NCBI GenBank assembly: GCA_023213395.1
Contig: CM041465.1
Location: forward strand, 113,405,741-113,469,740
Source of the DNA: Cycas panzhihuaensis
Lineage: Eukaryota > Cycadophyta
Direction of reading: 5' to 3'
DNA: 64,000 nt
Shown: in pieces, positions 33,640-44,302 of the stretch
How positions within the stretch are numbered: position 1 is the stretch's first letter
How the letters are laid out: each line of letters starts with the position of its first letter
Translations under genes and position numbers: made by a program
Notes under the pieces: generated by a model
Databases searched by the model: none
The model's input: only the letters and a program-made list of their open reading frames with translations
Told to the model about the DNA's origin: nothing

Positions 33640-34140
33640 AAGCTTTAGCATTGGGTGACATACTAGTTCACACTTTGGGTATTGCCCAAAGTCATGAGCT
33701 CGTCATTTCTTTTGATCCTAAAGACCTTCCTCCTTCTTGTGAAAGGGAGCATCAGTGAAACTTCCCTTTCACCATTACTATCGATACACCTAATTGCACT
33801 TTGTAAATGATCATTGTCGACAATGGTTCTTCCATTAATGCTATGCCCTTGTGTGTTATGCAAGAGCTTGGTATTTCTGCCTTGCAACCCATTCCATGGT
33901 GATGCCAAGGCTACGATGGTAGCAAGAAGACTCCCTTAGGATCCATTTCGATCCCTCTTACTCTTGAGGACAAGACTATCCTTGCCAATATTATAGTCCT
34001 CAATGTAGACGTCAACTACAATCTCCTTTTGGGTCGACCATGGCTTGATCAAATGGGGTTCGTGTGTTCAACTCGTTGGGGGCAACTCAAGTTCATCCAT
34101 GATAGGTGAATGAGGGTTGTTTCCTATAAACCCTCACCTA
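33640..34140 (+). pseudogene. Element A protease
   Basis: Retropepsin-like core IIVDNGSSINAMPLCVMQEL with the catalytic Asp codon at 33819-33821 (DNGS form), then LLLGRPWLDQMG near 34026-34060. Stops interrupt it (for example 33900-33902). It cleaves gag-pol in the element particle. The spacer to RT (34182-34688) stays open but has no domain. Confidence 0.75.
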
Positions 34141-34699
34141 CCAAATAATCCCATCAAACTAACCAAGCAAGCCATAGTTGTGTGAAGGGGGATAAAGGCC
34201 CTTCCACCTATGCCTCAGCTTATTCTATCGGCATTCCTAATTTGCCTCATTCTGAAGGAGATCCTGCATCTTCTTCCTCGATCCTCACCCGTTTCACTCC
34301 TATTGGTGTTGGAAGTTATGGGTACCTTTCCATGTTTAGCGATAATGAGTCCCATGGCGAGGATGAGGACCTTCCTTACATTGTTTCCTTCCTTTGCACT
34401 AGTAGGAGACACTCTCATTACTCTAGGTCCCAACCTAGAACCCCTCTCGTTGGAGAGACTAATCATCCCCTTGTATCATATGTTATTTCTCGCATTGATC
34501 CTCTGATCCTTGACTCTTCCTCTTTATCACCCCCTGCGGGTGATGAATTTGGGCAACTTCCTTTTGCCCCTTACAAGGAGCCCCTTCCCGACTCTTCCTT
34601 AGAGTCTCTTGGGAATGTTGGGCAGCTTGTCGACCACCGTGATCCCACTGCTCCCACTTTCTCTCATACCCCATCTATTAGAAGTTAGGTCATCCATGG

Positions 34700-35930
34700 G
34701 GTGGATTACTTAGAAGACGATGAGGCTCTACTTGAGCACCTAGTGGGCTTCATACCTAACCTTCCTTCTGGTCACCATAGACTTGGCCACCAAAAAGTCT
34801 TAGCGATTGGGTCCACTCTTACTGACCCAATCCAATCTCATGTGCCATCTCCTCCCATTGACCATTCCCTCCTTCATTTCGAGGAGGGGAATGCCATGTG
34901 CATGGGGGTAACCTAGGACATAGTCCTCGCCCCAAGTAAGGTCATTAAGGTGGGGGCTGAATGTTCTCCTGATGAGATAAGGGATTACTCCCTTTTGTTC
35001 TATGAGTTTCGAGATGTTTTTGTGTGGAACTACTCTGACATGAAGGGAATTGGCCCCTCCATTATCACCCACAACCTTACCACAATCCCTGGTGCTCGTC
35101 CCGTGTGCCAGAAGCAATGCCCACTCCATCCCAAACTCTCATCCATCGTCAAAATGAAGGTTGAGAAACTCCTAGACGCAGGACTCATCACTTCCATTGA
35201 CTATCCTAAATGGGTATCTAACATTGTTCTTGTTGCTAAAAAGAACGGGACTATTCGGATATGCGTTGACTTCTATGACATCAACAACGCATGTCTTAAG
35301 GATAATTTCCTACTCCCTTTTATCGATCAAATCATCAATCTAACTACCAGTTTTGAAGTCATATCCTTGATTCAAATCTCTCCCAAAGACCGTCATAAGA
35401 CATCTTTCACCACCCCGTGGGGTACCTTCACCTACAAGGCGATGTCCTTCGGATTGAAAATGTAGGCGCCACTTATCAAAGGGTGATGAACTTCATCTTT
35501 CACGACCTTATCAACAATACGTTGGAGGTCTTTATGGATGATATGATATGTTTCTCGCGCATTAGAGTCCATCACCCTTTGGACTTGCGGGCCATCTTCA
35601 CACAATGCCGCAAGTACCATGTAAGTCTCAATCTAATCAAATGCATGTTTACCGTCACTTCTGGCAATCTCCTTGGTTTCCTCATGTCAAAACAAGGAAT
35701 TTAAATCAACCTTGACAAAGTTAAGGAAATCCTTGACATGCTGCCGCCTAGAACTCAACAACAGATTAAGTTGTTTCTGAGTAGGCTTAGATTCCTTAGG
35801 TGCTTCATGGCGAACTTCACCATAAACACCAAAGCCCTTACTAACCTATTAAAGAAGGAAGCCCCATTTGTTTGGTTAGTTAAGGCCTAACAAGCTTTTT
35901 AAGGACTTAAGGAAGCCCTTGCTTCCGCTC
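34700..35930 (+). pseudogene. Element A reverse transcriptase
   Basis: Ty3-type RT. KLLDAGLITSIDYPKWVSNI, VAKKNGTIRICVDFYDINNA, a frame break near 35465 (AMSFGL / GATYQRVMNFIF), the catalytic FMDDM at 35531-35545, then LGFLMSKQGI and the connection region to about 35880 (TNLLKKEAPFVW). The family usually has Y[IMV]DD(M/I), so FMDDM is a near-consensus catalytic loop. Several stops. Confidence 0.88.
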
Positions 35931-36330
35931 TGACATTGGCGCCCCTTCATTTTGATAGCCCTTCATCCTACATACCTTGGTGACCGGTGAGTCCTTGGGT
36001 GCTATGCTGGCCCAAGAGGACGATTCAGGAGTCAAGAAGGCTATTTACTTCATTATCCACACCCTCGTGTCTGTCGAGCTCAACTACTCTCCAGCCGAGA
36101 AGGAATGCCTCTCCTTGGTTCATGCAACTAAGAAGTTTAGGAACTACTTGCTCAGAAACACTACCAAGGTGATTGTTCAATCTAATCCCTTGCATTATTT
36201 ACTCAATTGCTCGACCGGCTGTGTAGGAGTGGTCATGGGTCATCCTCCTTTAGGAATTCGATCTCCATATCACCAACAGGAAATCAAAGAAGGGGATGGT
36301 AGTGGCAGAACAGCTTACGTATGCACCTGT
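35930..36330 (+). pseudogene. Element A RNase H (RT-linked)
   Basis: GESLGAMLAQEDDSGVKKAI, YSPAEKECLSLVHATKKFRN and VIVQSNPLHYLLN are the degenerate RNase H typical of the Ty3 RT C-terminus. The first Asp and the third Asp (SNPL for the usual TDHN/SDPL) are altered, so it is probably inactive. This is distinct from the second RNase H at 57546. Confidence 0.75.
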
Positions 36331-36599
36331 CCCTAGCTTGTTCGACACTCCCATTGATGACTCTCTTCCTGATAAGTCTATCTTGACTATTCAGGGCACT
36401 TCTTCCCATTCACTCATTGATAGTAAGTGGTATGGTGACATCATGTGGTACCTTACTCAGCAGAAGTATCGCCCAGAAGCTAGTAACAAGATTAGATCAC
36501 ATATTCAGACCATCGCTAGCCAATACTTCCTTATGGATGGAGTATTGTACAAGAGATCCTTTGATGGGATCCTCCTCCATTACGTCACTTCTGATGAAG

Positions 36600-37671
36600 T
36601 GGATTAGATACTCCGTGAATGACACCATGGCATTTGTGGGAGCCACTTTGGGGGCTAATCCATGGCTAAGAGGATCCTTTGTATGGGCTATTATTGGTCA
36701 TCCCTCTTCAAGGATGCTCATGCCTATGCCTTGAGATGTTGGCGATGCCAAGAGCAGGCCAACATCACCCACGTGCCTTCTGAGGCTCTTCATCCCATCG
36801 TATCTCCATGGCCCTTTGCCCAATGGGGTTTGGACCTCATCGGGGCCATATCACCGCCCTCTTCATCATAACACAAGTTCATCTTGACTGCCATGGAGTA
36901 CTTTACATACTGGGTGAAAGCCATTCTCTTGATCACTACCCCTAGCAAGACGATAGCCACTTTCATCTACCAGCATATCATTTGCCACTTTTGGATTCCT
37001 GATGTCTTGATTATAGATAATGGAACTCCTTTTTATAACAAGGAGATGGACAAACTTTGTGAGAAATTCAAGATCTCTCACAAAACCTCTTCTCCTTATT
37101 ACACCCAGGCAAATGGTTAGGTTGAATCATTTAACAAAACTCTGATCAACATCCTAAAGAAAACCATTGCCTAATCTCAAAGAGATTGGCATCTCCATCT
37201 CCCTTCCTCCTTATGGGCCTATTATACCTCCATTCATGTGGCTATGGGAATGACTCTATTCTTCCTAGTTTATGGGACTGAGGTAGTGCTCCCATTGGAA
37301 GTTGAGATCCCCTCTCTATAACTTTCTCTTCGAGGTCTTATCGATGAGGAATATATCCGCCATGCTTATCTCTTAGACCTTGAAGCCCTGGATGAGAGAT
37401 GTTTAGCCACTTACCAGGCTAACCTTACATCCAAAGCTTGCTCAAAAAGGACTTATGATAAACACCTTCATTCTCGTCCTTTGTATCCTAGGGACCAAGT
37501 CCTCAAGCTGGAATATCTCCACGACTGCTTGACCAAATTCAAACCCAAATGGGTCAGTCCCTTTGTCATTCTCGAGAGTCTCAATAATAATGCCTATAGG
37601 ATCACCACCCTGTAGGGCCTTAAATTTGAGAAAGCCATTAACAAAAAATTCCTCAAAAAATTTTATGCATG
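36600..37671 (+). pseudogene. Element A integrase
   Basis: HHCC zinc region (HHGICGSHFGG ... CWRCQEQ, about 36620-36756), catalytic core with Asp in GLDLIGAI (about 36830), Asp in IIDNGTPF (about 37012) and Glu in VESFNKTL (about 37120), then a C-terminal part with FFLVYGTEVVLPLEV and the ending NKKFLKKFYA. Integrase joins element cDNA to the genome. Stops at 36656, 36869 and 37118, among others. Confidence 0.85.
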
Positions 37672-38300
37672 ATCTCTTTACTACCTTGTCCATGCTCCAA
37701 AATGAGCATAAACTACCATCCTAAGCGCATTCCCATTCCTCCTAGCTAGAGGCAGGATGGTGGCTTAGGGTGGCTTCCTTGTTCCTTTTGAGTTCCTCCC
37801 ATGGAACCTCTTGTTCCCCTTCCTCTAGGGACCTTGCCTTCCTACTTGGTCATATCTCCAAGTAGGATGATGCATTGGAGTGTCGTTGCTCCCTTTTCAG
37901 TTGCTCTTCCTTTGTATATTCTTCTATACTCTCATGTAGACATGTGTACTGCCCTATCTTCTAGCCCCACGTGCTACTATTATGGCTGCTCATGGTGATC
38001 ATGTGTGCCTCTACTAGGAATATGGACCTACATGAAAGGAAGTGTGTATAACTCAAACAAATATCATAACATAAAAATCATATAATAATCAACTCAAAAT
38101 ATCATCAACTATGCCCTTGTGCATCCGTGCACCCTCATACACATACATACACAAACATGGAAATATAAATATACATCATCCATCACATGTCATGATATAC
38201 ATCATCATACATCAAATGGGGTATTAATCCCCCCATCTATATATATAAAATAATCATCATGTGTCATATCATATAACTGGTATGGTACATCATCCTTGGG
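37672..38300. other. Spacer between integrase and PMD 3' end (element A)
   Basis: No gene. From 38040 it is AT-rich with CATCAT/ATACAT-type simple iterations. The counterpart in B is 46100-46740. Convergent transcription of pol and the PMD gene would meet here. Confidence 0.5.
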
Positions 38301-39708
38301 AAGCCAGAATCGTTGCAGGAAGGAGTACAATCATGTGGTAACATCTAGTAACTCCCTGGAGGTATGTGCTTTCCTTGTCTAAATCAAAACCCCTATACTC
38401 TACTCTACTGTTTCCCTACCCTTGGGGCATCATCTCCTGGCCTATGTGATTACTCTCTTAGGGACAACATACGTCCTAGGCTCTTCCTAGGCCTTTGGGA
38501 GCACTCCGCCTCGCTCCCCTCGTCTCGTGGTCTCCTAGGGGTCATCACCACCATATGTGTATATGTCTTGCTCTGCAATGATCTCGAGGCCACCTCGTCT
38601 ACTATCCAATCATATCAAGCCTAGATATGATCTCGATCTCCCTATACTCCTCGGAGCCTCTCCTCCATCCCCCGGAGACACTCCTCCATCACTGCCATCT
38701 GGATGCAACACTCGGCATTCCTTTCGACTCCTCTCTAGGCCTCTAGCACCTGTACTTGACCTCGTAGGGCATTCCTCTTAGCCCAAGTCTCGTCTAGCTC
38801 TGCCTGTAGGCATCCTGCACATGTCTCATGCTCCTGGGACTCAGCTATCTAGAAATCCCTTGTCCTCACCAACAAGGTGAATGATGCCGTGTGGGCACCT
38901 GTCGATCTAGGCTTGTCTCCTGCCTAGATGGGAGGTGGCCCCTCCACATAGGCCGAGGGGAACATCTCTCGGACTACTGCCCCTACCAGTTATTGTATCT
39001 CTGCTATACCTACAAATCCAACATGTTACATATCAGTACGTGTCCATGTACATGTCAAACCAAAATCAAACAACATTTGGCGATCGAAAGATGATAGGAG
39101 AAGGTAGGGTCTCACCTAGTATGACCATCGGATCCTCGACTCAGATGATGGACTTTGCCTCGGCTGCTCCACCAACTGCAGGTACCTCCTCCTCCTCTGG
39201 TACCTCATCGGCCACCGCCTTAGCTACTAAGGCGTCCCTCCTCTCCTCCGCTAGTGCCGCTACCTCCCCGGATCTCCTAACTATCCATAATTATTGGGCT
39301 TGGGTCACTGGGTCCCTACTCTCCTTTACAGCTCTTAAAGGGCCCACCTCTTCTCTTGCGGCTCTTGACGAGCTAGCCTCATCACTGCTATCTCCTCCAT
39401 CACCACCATCTCCTAGGGAAACTCCTACCCCACCTACCTCGTCATCATTGTCCCACTTCACTACTCGATATGGATCTGATATAAAGTCCGCCATGGTGAG
39501 GAGGTCCAGTGATGTGTCCTCCACCGAGTAACAGACATGTGCCTCATCCTCGGTCCCTCTAAACCTAGTCTACCAACTATGTACCATGGGGGCCCACTCT
39601 GAAATGGGGTGTCATCTCCCTGCTAGTGCCACCGCTCTAAAGTGATCAAAGAACCACCATTGTAGAAGGGTGTTGTATGATAGACCACCCTTCCTTGCCA
39701 CCTGAATA
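38300..39708 (-). pseudogene. Element A PMD gene, downstream part (split by element B)
   Basis: Reading leftwards from 39708, the sequence continues the PMD gene begun at 56336. It includes SLDLLTMADFISDPYRVVKW with an acidic Gly/Asp-rich stretch (39524-39291), matching SLDLLTITDYTPDPYRPMRW in element B at about 45068-45127. Further left lies a Glu/Arg/Gln-rich, probably coiled-coil tail (about 38900-38400). The B insertion and several stops make it non-functional. Confidence 0.75.
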
Positions 39709-39713
39709 GCATC

Positions 39714-42327
39714 TGAAATGCATCTATGGGGTGGTCTCCTACGTTTAGCAAGATGTATCTAACTAAGATGTAGTCAGGCTATGAGTGGGATATAATGGCA
39801 AGAAAAATACCACACAGGGCATCTGTGTGCCAGAGTGCAAATTCGGGACCTGCAAATGATGCCCAATTACCTTAGGGCAATCTTTGGAGAAGGATAGAAG
39901 GCGAGGCCTTGGGTTGTCGTAAAAGAAGAGGCGATCCTACCCCTTGGATAGCCAGGAAGAGGAAGAGGGACTCTAAAGAGTTACACATTCTCAAGAGATG
40001 GAGAAGGCAATGTGTAAGAGAATGTGTATAGTACGGTGTCCTACATGTGGGCTAGGAGGAGAGGTGAGAAATGTATGACTCACACCCAAAACCTATCTAT
40101 ACGTGGTATAAACAACTATAAAAGACATGCAAATGCAAAGATGAGTTCTTTTTCCTTTTTCGTTTCCTATGTGTTTTTAGCATGCGGCGTATGCATAAGA
40201 GAAAACACTATAGAAAAGGACAAAAAAAGGACGAAGAATACCTAGAAATGTAGTGCAGTTGGGGTGTTGCGACCTTTTACTCTTTGCGCACTCACTCGCT
40301 CAAACTTATCACGTAGGTGAGAGACTAGCTAATGACGGTTGCTGTGAGCAGTCAAGGGGCTACCTTACCTTCCCCAATCATGCGAAAAGAAAAGAAACAC
40401 AAAGAACAATAAAAGGAAACAAAGAAATACTACTAACAAGGGACTAACCTGTCAAGAAGTTTGCCTCATTCGTATTTCCATTACCGCAAAGCCTACCAAG
40501 CACAAAACTGGATTTTCTCCCTCCCGAAAGAAGGGATGCCAAATATGCCTAATATATGTATATGTGAATACAAAAAGTTGATAACAAATCAAGTCAAAGA
40601 AATGTTACACTCTACTCTAAAACTCTAAGCAAAACTCAAACAAGCAGCAGCACCAAACGATATCCAAAGTGAAGAAGTTAGCCTCAGAATGGCCAACTCA
40701 CCCACAAGTATCTCCATGTAGCCTCGAAGGAGGGAAAACAAAGTGTAATGGTTATATGGGACAACAAACAAGGGAGGAAATAGACCAATAAAATGATGTG
40801 TAAATAAAACCCAAGAGACGAAGTGCTATTGGATAACAAATCATCAGGTTGGGATGAGTTAGGGGTCATGAACCAATCAGGACAAGTTTGGGGGCTTATG
40901 TGGTGCCTAAAACCTGCAAGTACAGGTCTGAAACCAGCATGGCAAGGGCTACCAACACTATTTCAGATTTGGAAATAGGCTATCAATATCCCTAGCCTAG
41001 CTCCAAGGGAGGCATGAGGTGAAAGAGGAAGGAAGGGAAGGGTTTGGACCCTTAGGGAGAAGGTCAACAAGGGGATTGATCCTGCCTTTCTCCCTTCACC
41101 CGTCCTTGTGTAACCCTCTTGCACAGCCACCTTAAAGTGAACTCGTAGGAAATAAGAGGGGAAGCACTGTGAAATAGGGAGCAATGGGCAAGCTCCTATG
41201 AGATGCAAAGCTAAGAGCAAAAAATAATTGAATACTGTTCATAAAAACAAGGAGAAAAAACATGAATCTTATAGAAACATTGAAGAGGTACCTTGCAGTA
41301 AGAAGACAGAGCTTGTTCCTACTAGAAATTAGGAGGAAAAGCCTGTGCCTGATAGGCTTTTCAGGCTTGGGCTGAAGAGGAGGGAAACATGGAAGCAAAT
41401 CTGGAATTTTGGAGCTTGCTTTGTTGAGTTGCTGTGAGTATTCCTTCCTCCATGATGTAAACCTACAAAGAGAGAGCCTGAGCTGCTGGAGAAAGGCCTA
41501 AGACATAGCAGGTATCCTTGTGGAAGAAGAACTAGAGCTAAAGAGCAAATCCTTTAATAGTCCTAGAGAGAGAGCTAGAGTAGTGCCAAAAAAAATAAAT
41601 GAAGAAGAGAGACAAATGACTTACCTTTTGGGTTTTATATTCTCCCTAACCCTAAATGAGTGTTTAGGGTTACGGGGGGATGAGTATGCACGGATGCCAC
41701 ATGGTAGTTCTATGAAAAGAGTGGGAACTGCCACGACTATTTTAAAAAAATAATTTTAAACGGTTGCACCGTGGCAAACTTCACGGTACCATGGCAAATT
41801 CTGCGGTACCACTTAGTTTGCAGTGGTGCAGGCCTAAAAGTTAAAATTGGGGCAGAAATAGGGCCTAAAGCCAAATATAGGGTATGTTAAGGCTAGGCAG
41901 GCTGGGAACTCCTGCCCAGGTGGATGACAAGTGGCCAGAAGAGAGAAACGGGTCTCAATGGGGGTCCTATCATACTCAGAAGAAGACTCACAGTAGAGAC
42001 AGGAGTGTTGGCATGGATGAAACGTGACCAACAATGATGCTTGAGGAACTGTGGAGGTGTTGTGGGTAGCTGAGTGCCATATGGAGAGCATGACTCATTG
42101 AGGAGTGCCCCCACAGTGGGTTATCATAGGCTGAGTGGTGTGTGGCAGGTACAAGCAACGTGATCAGGTAAGAAAGTAATGTGATCACACAAATGATAGG
42201 CAAGCATGCGTTAAGCAATACACTAAGCAACCTCGACCAAGCGAAAGTAAGGATGGGAGTTAGAAACATATACCTGAGCTTACCTAAGTCAACTTGTCCC
42301 AAATCCATTCCCGATAGCCGAGAAACA
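39714..42327 (-). repeat. Element B 3' LTR
   Basis: Plus-strand edges TGAAATGCATC and GAGAAACA; collinear with 53178-55790. It contains short open frames (40024-40245, 40963-41398, 41834-42389) that are not conserved as proteins. The LTR TATA (TATAAAA on minus) is at 41633-41639. Confidence 0.93.
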
Positions 42328-42343
42328 CTGCCCCCTTGGCAGC
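42328..42343 (-). promoter_or_regulatory. Element B polypurine tract
   Basis: Minus-strand GCTGCCAAGGGGGCAG directly abuts the 3' LTR. Element A has GCTAGCAAGGGGGCAG at the same place. Confidence 0.8.
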
Positions 42344-42684
42344 AGAGCCTCATCGCTTGAAAGTGTGGTGTGATGGGGAATGCTGACAACTAAAAAACTG
42401 TTAGTAGCACATGTGTATATATATAAATCATGAACAGAATATGGACCAAGGGTGTTAGTGAGTGTCATGGTGGAACATGTGGGTAAGGAAGATGGAGACG
42501 AGAACAACATAGGGGCTGCCTATGTGTCATCTAAAAGTCGACCTGTAGATGGAGGAAATGAAAGAGAGGGATCCCCCTATTGCTAAAATGCAGTGAGTGA
42601 TGTAAGGGCACCTAACAGATTAAATAAGTAAACTGGAAGAAAGGCGACTAGAGACTTGAGCAACAGGCTGGCCAAGGAAGTCTC

Positions 42685-43164
42685 TCAAAGGTGATCGCTA
42701 AGAAGAGGGAGGCGATGCTCAAGGATGAGGCAGATGAGGCCATCCGCCTTAGCATTGAGGGCCCAGGGGATATGGCGAACATCGACAAACTGGAAACGAG
42801 CCAAAAGAGATCTGGCGGTGGACACCAAGGCTCTCAAGCATGGGCACCGCACCTGGTAACCCTGGGTCAGATGAGACACCACCACTTGGGAGTCACAAAG
42901 AAGGATGATGGGTCCATGATGGAAACGCCATGCATCGGTGAGGGCTTCAATAACGGTCATGTACTCAACTTCATTATTGGTTGCCTCGCGGAGGAAGATA
43001 CTAAAGCGTAGATAGTCATGCATAGAGGAATCACGGAGTATCCACGCGGTGACGGAAGGACTAGGATTACCACGGCTTCTGCCATCGGTGAAAATGAAAA
43101 GAGCCATGAAGGAGAACAACTTCTTTGCTGGGAAGAAGTGTAATGAGACTAGAGAAAGAGGCAA
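42685..43164 (-). CDS. Element B second RNase H (archaeal-type), open frame
   Basis: 160-codon open frame with all four acidic positions in place: Asp in FIFTDGRSRGNP, Glu in NNEVEYMTVIEAL, Asp in LLCDSQVVVSHL, and the late Asp in PWALNAKADGL. This matches the additional aRNH domain of Tat-lineage Ty3 elements, thought to have been gained from plant-type RNase H. Here it is not fused between RT-RNase H and integrase but lies separately, after the antisense PMD gene and about 0.36 kb from the 3' LTR. It is the best-preserved enzyme frame in the nest. How it would be expressed is unclear; it could be through splicing of the genomic RNA. Confidence 0.8.
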   Translation of the reverse strand: MPLSLVSLHFFPAKKLFSFMALFIFTDGRSRGNPSPSVTAWILRDSSMHDYLRFSIFLREATNNEVEYMTVIEALTDAWRFHHGPIILLCDSQVVVSHLTQGYQVRCPCLRALVSTARSLLARFQFVDVRHIPWALNAKADGLICLILEHRLPLLSDHL

Positions 43165-43623
43165 GAAGAGGACTCTGTATTGCTAGTAACAGTGGCCATA
43201 AAGGGGTATGAAGGCCTAACAATGAGGCGACCCAAAGGTAGGGGAGAAAAATCACGAAAAGGGGCCCCGGGGCACCCAAAATGGCTTAAGGGAGCACAAA
43301 GGGGCACCTGGCCAGAGGGGACACTCCCTATGGGAGCATTAAGAGCAAAAAAGAGCTGCGAAAATGAATCTAAGGCGGTGAAATGAGTCGAACGAGTATA
43401 AACTCGGGCATGCACGGGAGTGGCACGTTAAACGAGATGAGGGGGCTTCAGCAAAATGAGACGTCTGGGGCACCATTAATACGTCGAGAGAGATGGGTCA
43501 AAAGGAAGCCACGGAGACCAAAAGAAGAACTAGACAAGGAGGCAATGCTGGCTAGGACAAAAATGTGGTCTAGAAGGCTACCTCACGGGCGGAAAAGGAA
43601 GAAGTGCCCAGCGGGGGCCCTAC

Positions 43624-43633
43624 CTATATAAGG
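43624..43633 (+). promoter_or_regulatory. TATA box of the element B PMD gene
   Basis: CTATATAAGG within GGGGGCCCTACCTATATAAG-like context, about 0.67 kb upstream of the PMD coding exon and on its strand. Element A keeps the same motif at 57004-57013 on minus, in the same GC-rich context. Conservation between diverged copies supports a real internal promoter. Confidence 0.65.
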
Positions 43634-44037
43634 AAAAGTCAAATGAAAAAGGTTTCATTATCACGAGCTCTCATATGAAATCCAGAGCTCGTTCCTCACG
43701 TAGCAGAGCACTACCCCACTTCTGGGGCATGCAGTGAGAGATACGACCATTGGATCGAAACGAGGAAGTAGCCAGAGTGACTGGGGGATCGAGATGGTGA
43801 TTGCGTGACCAGATCCAGTGAGTGGATCACCAAACCAAACCTGAAATCACAATTTGAGATTTAATGCTTTTTTATGAGTTTTTATGTAGTTTTTGGCCCC
43901 ATAAGGGTCATAAGTGACCTCCCGAAGTCTGAACTAGACCCGGAGAGGGGCGGGACCAGGGCATTAGGTAGCCCTAGTCCCGGTGGGCCCAGTTGTGGCC
44001 CACCCAGAGGAAAAAATTTTGGTTTTTGGGGCCAGAA

Positions 44038-44100
44038 AGCCCCCCCCTTTAGGGGGGTCACGTTCACACCACGACAAAGATCGTGGTGCCGCGATCTTTG
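44038..44100 (+). promoter_or_regulatory. Two hairpins in the PMD leader
   Basis: C-run/TTTA/G-run stem at about 44040-44058, then CAAAGATCG (44075-44083) and its exact complement CGATCTTTG (44092-44100) around an 8-nt loop. Element A has decayed versions (CCCCC AAAAA GGGGGG at 56583-56600; CAAAGATCG at 56540-56548). They could be RNA structures in the leader or protein-binding palindromes; the role is unknown. Confidence 0.5.
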
Positions 44101-44302
44101 CCGCGAGACGATCGCCTAGTCCCGCCTAAATTCTACGGTGCTGCAAAATTTAGCATGGTGCAGGGCCAGGATCCCAAAAAAAAGGAAAGGAGACCCCAAG
44201 GGGCTCCAAATTTGGACCAAATGATGCCAAGGGAGGGTCTAGAGAAGCCAGGAGTGAGTGCTAGCTACAGACTAACATGTTTAGATGGTGTTTTTTTTGT
44301 AG

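Noticed and set aside
38935-39531. 198-codon plus-strand frame, Ser/Thr/Ala-rich
   Set aside because: It is the antisense shadow of the acidic PMD region of element A; the minus-strand reading is the one conserved in element B.
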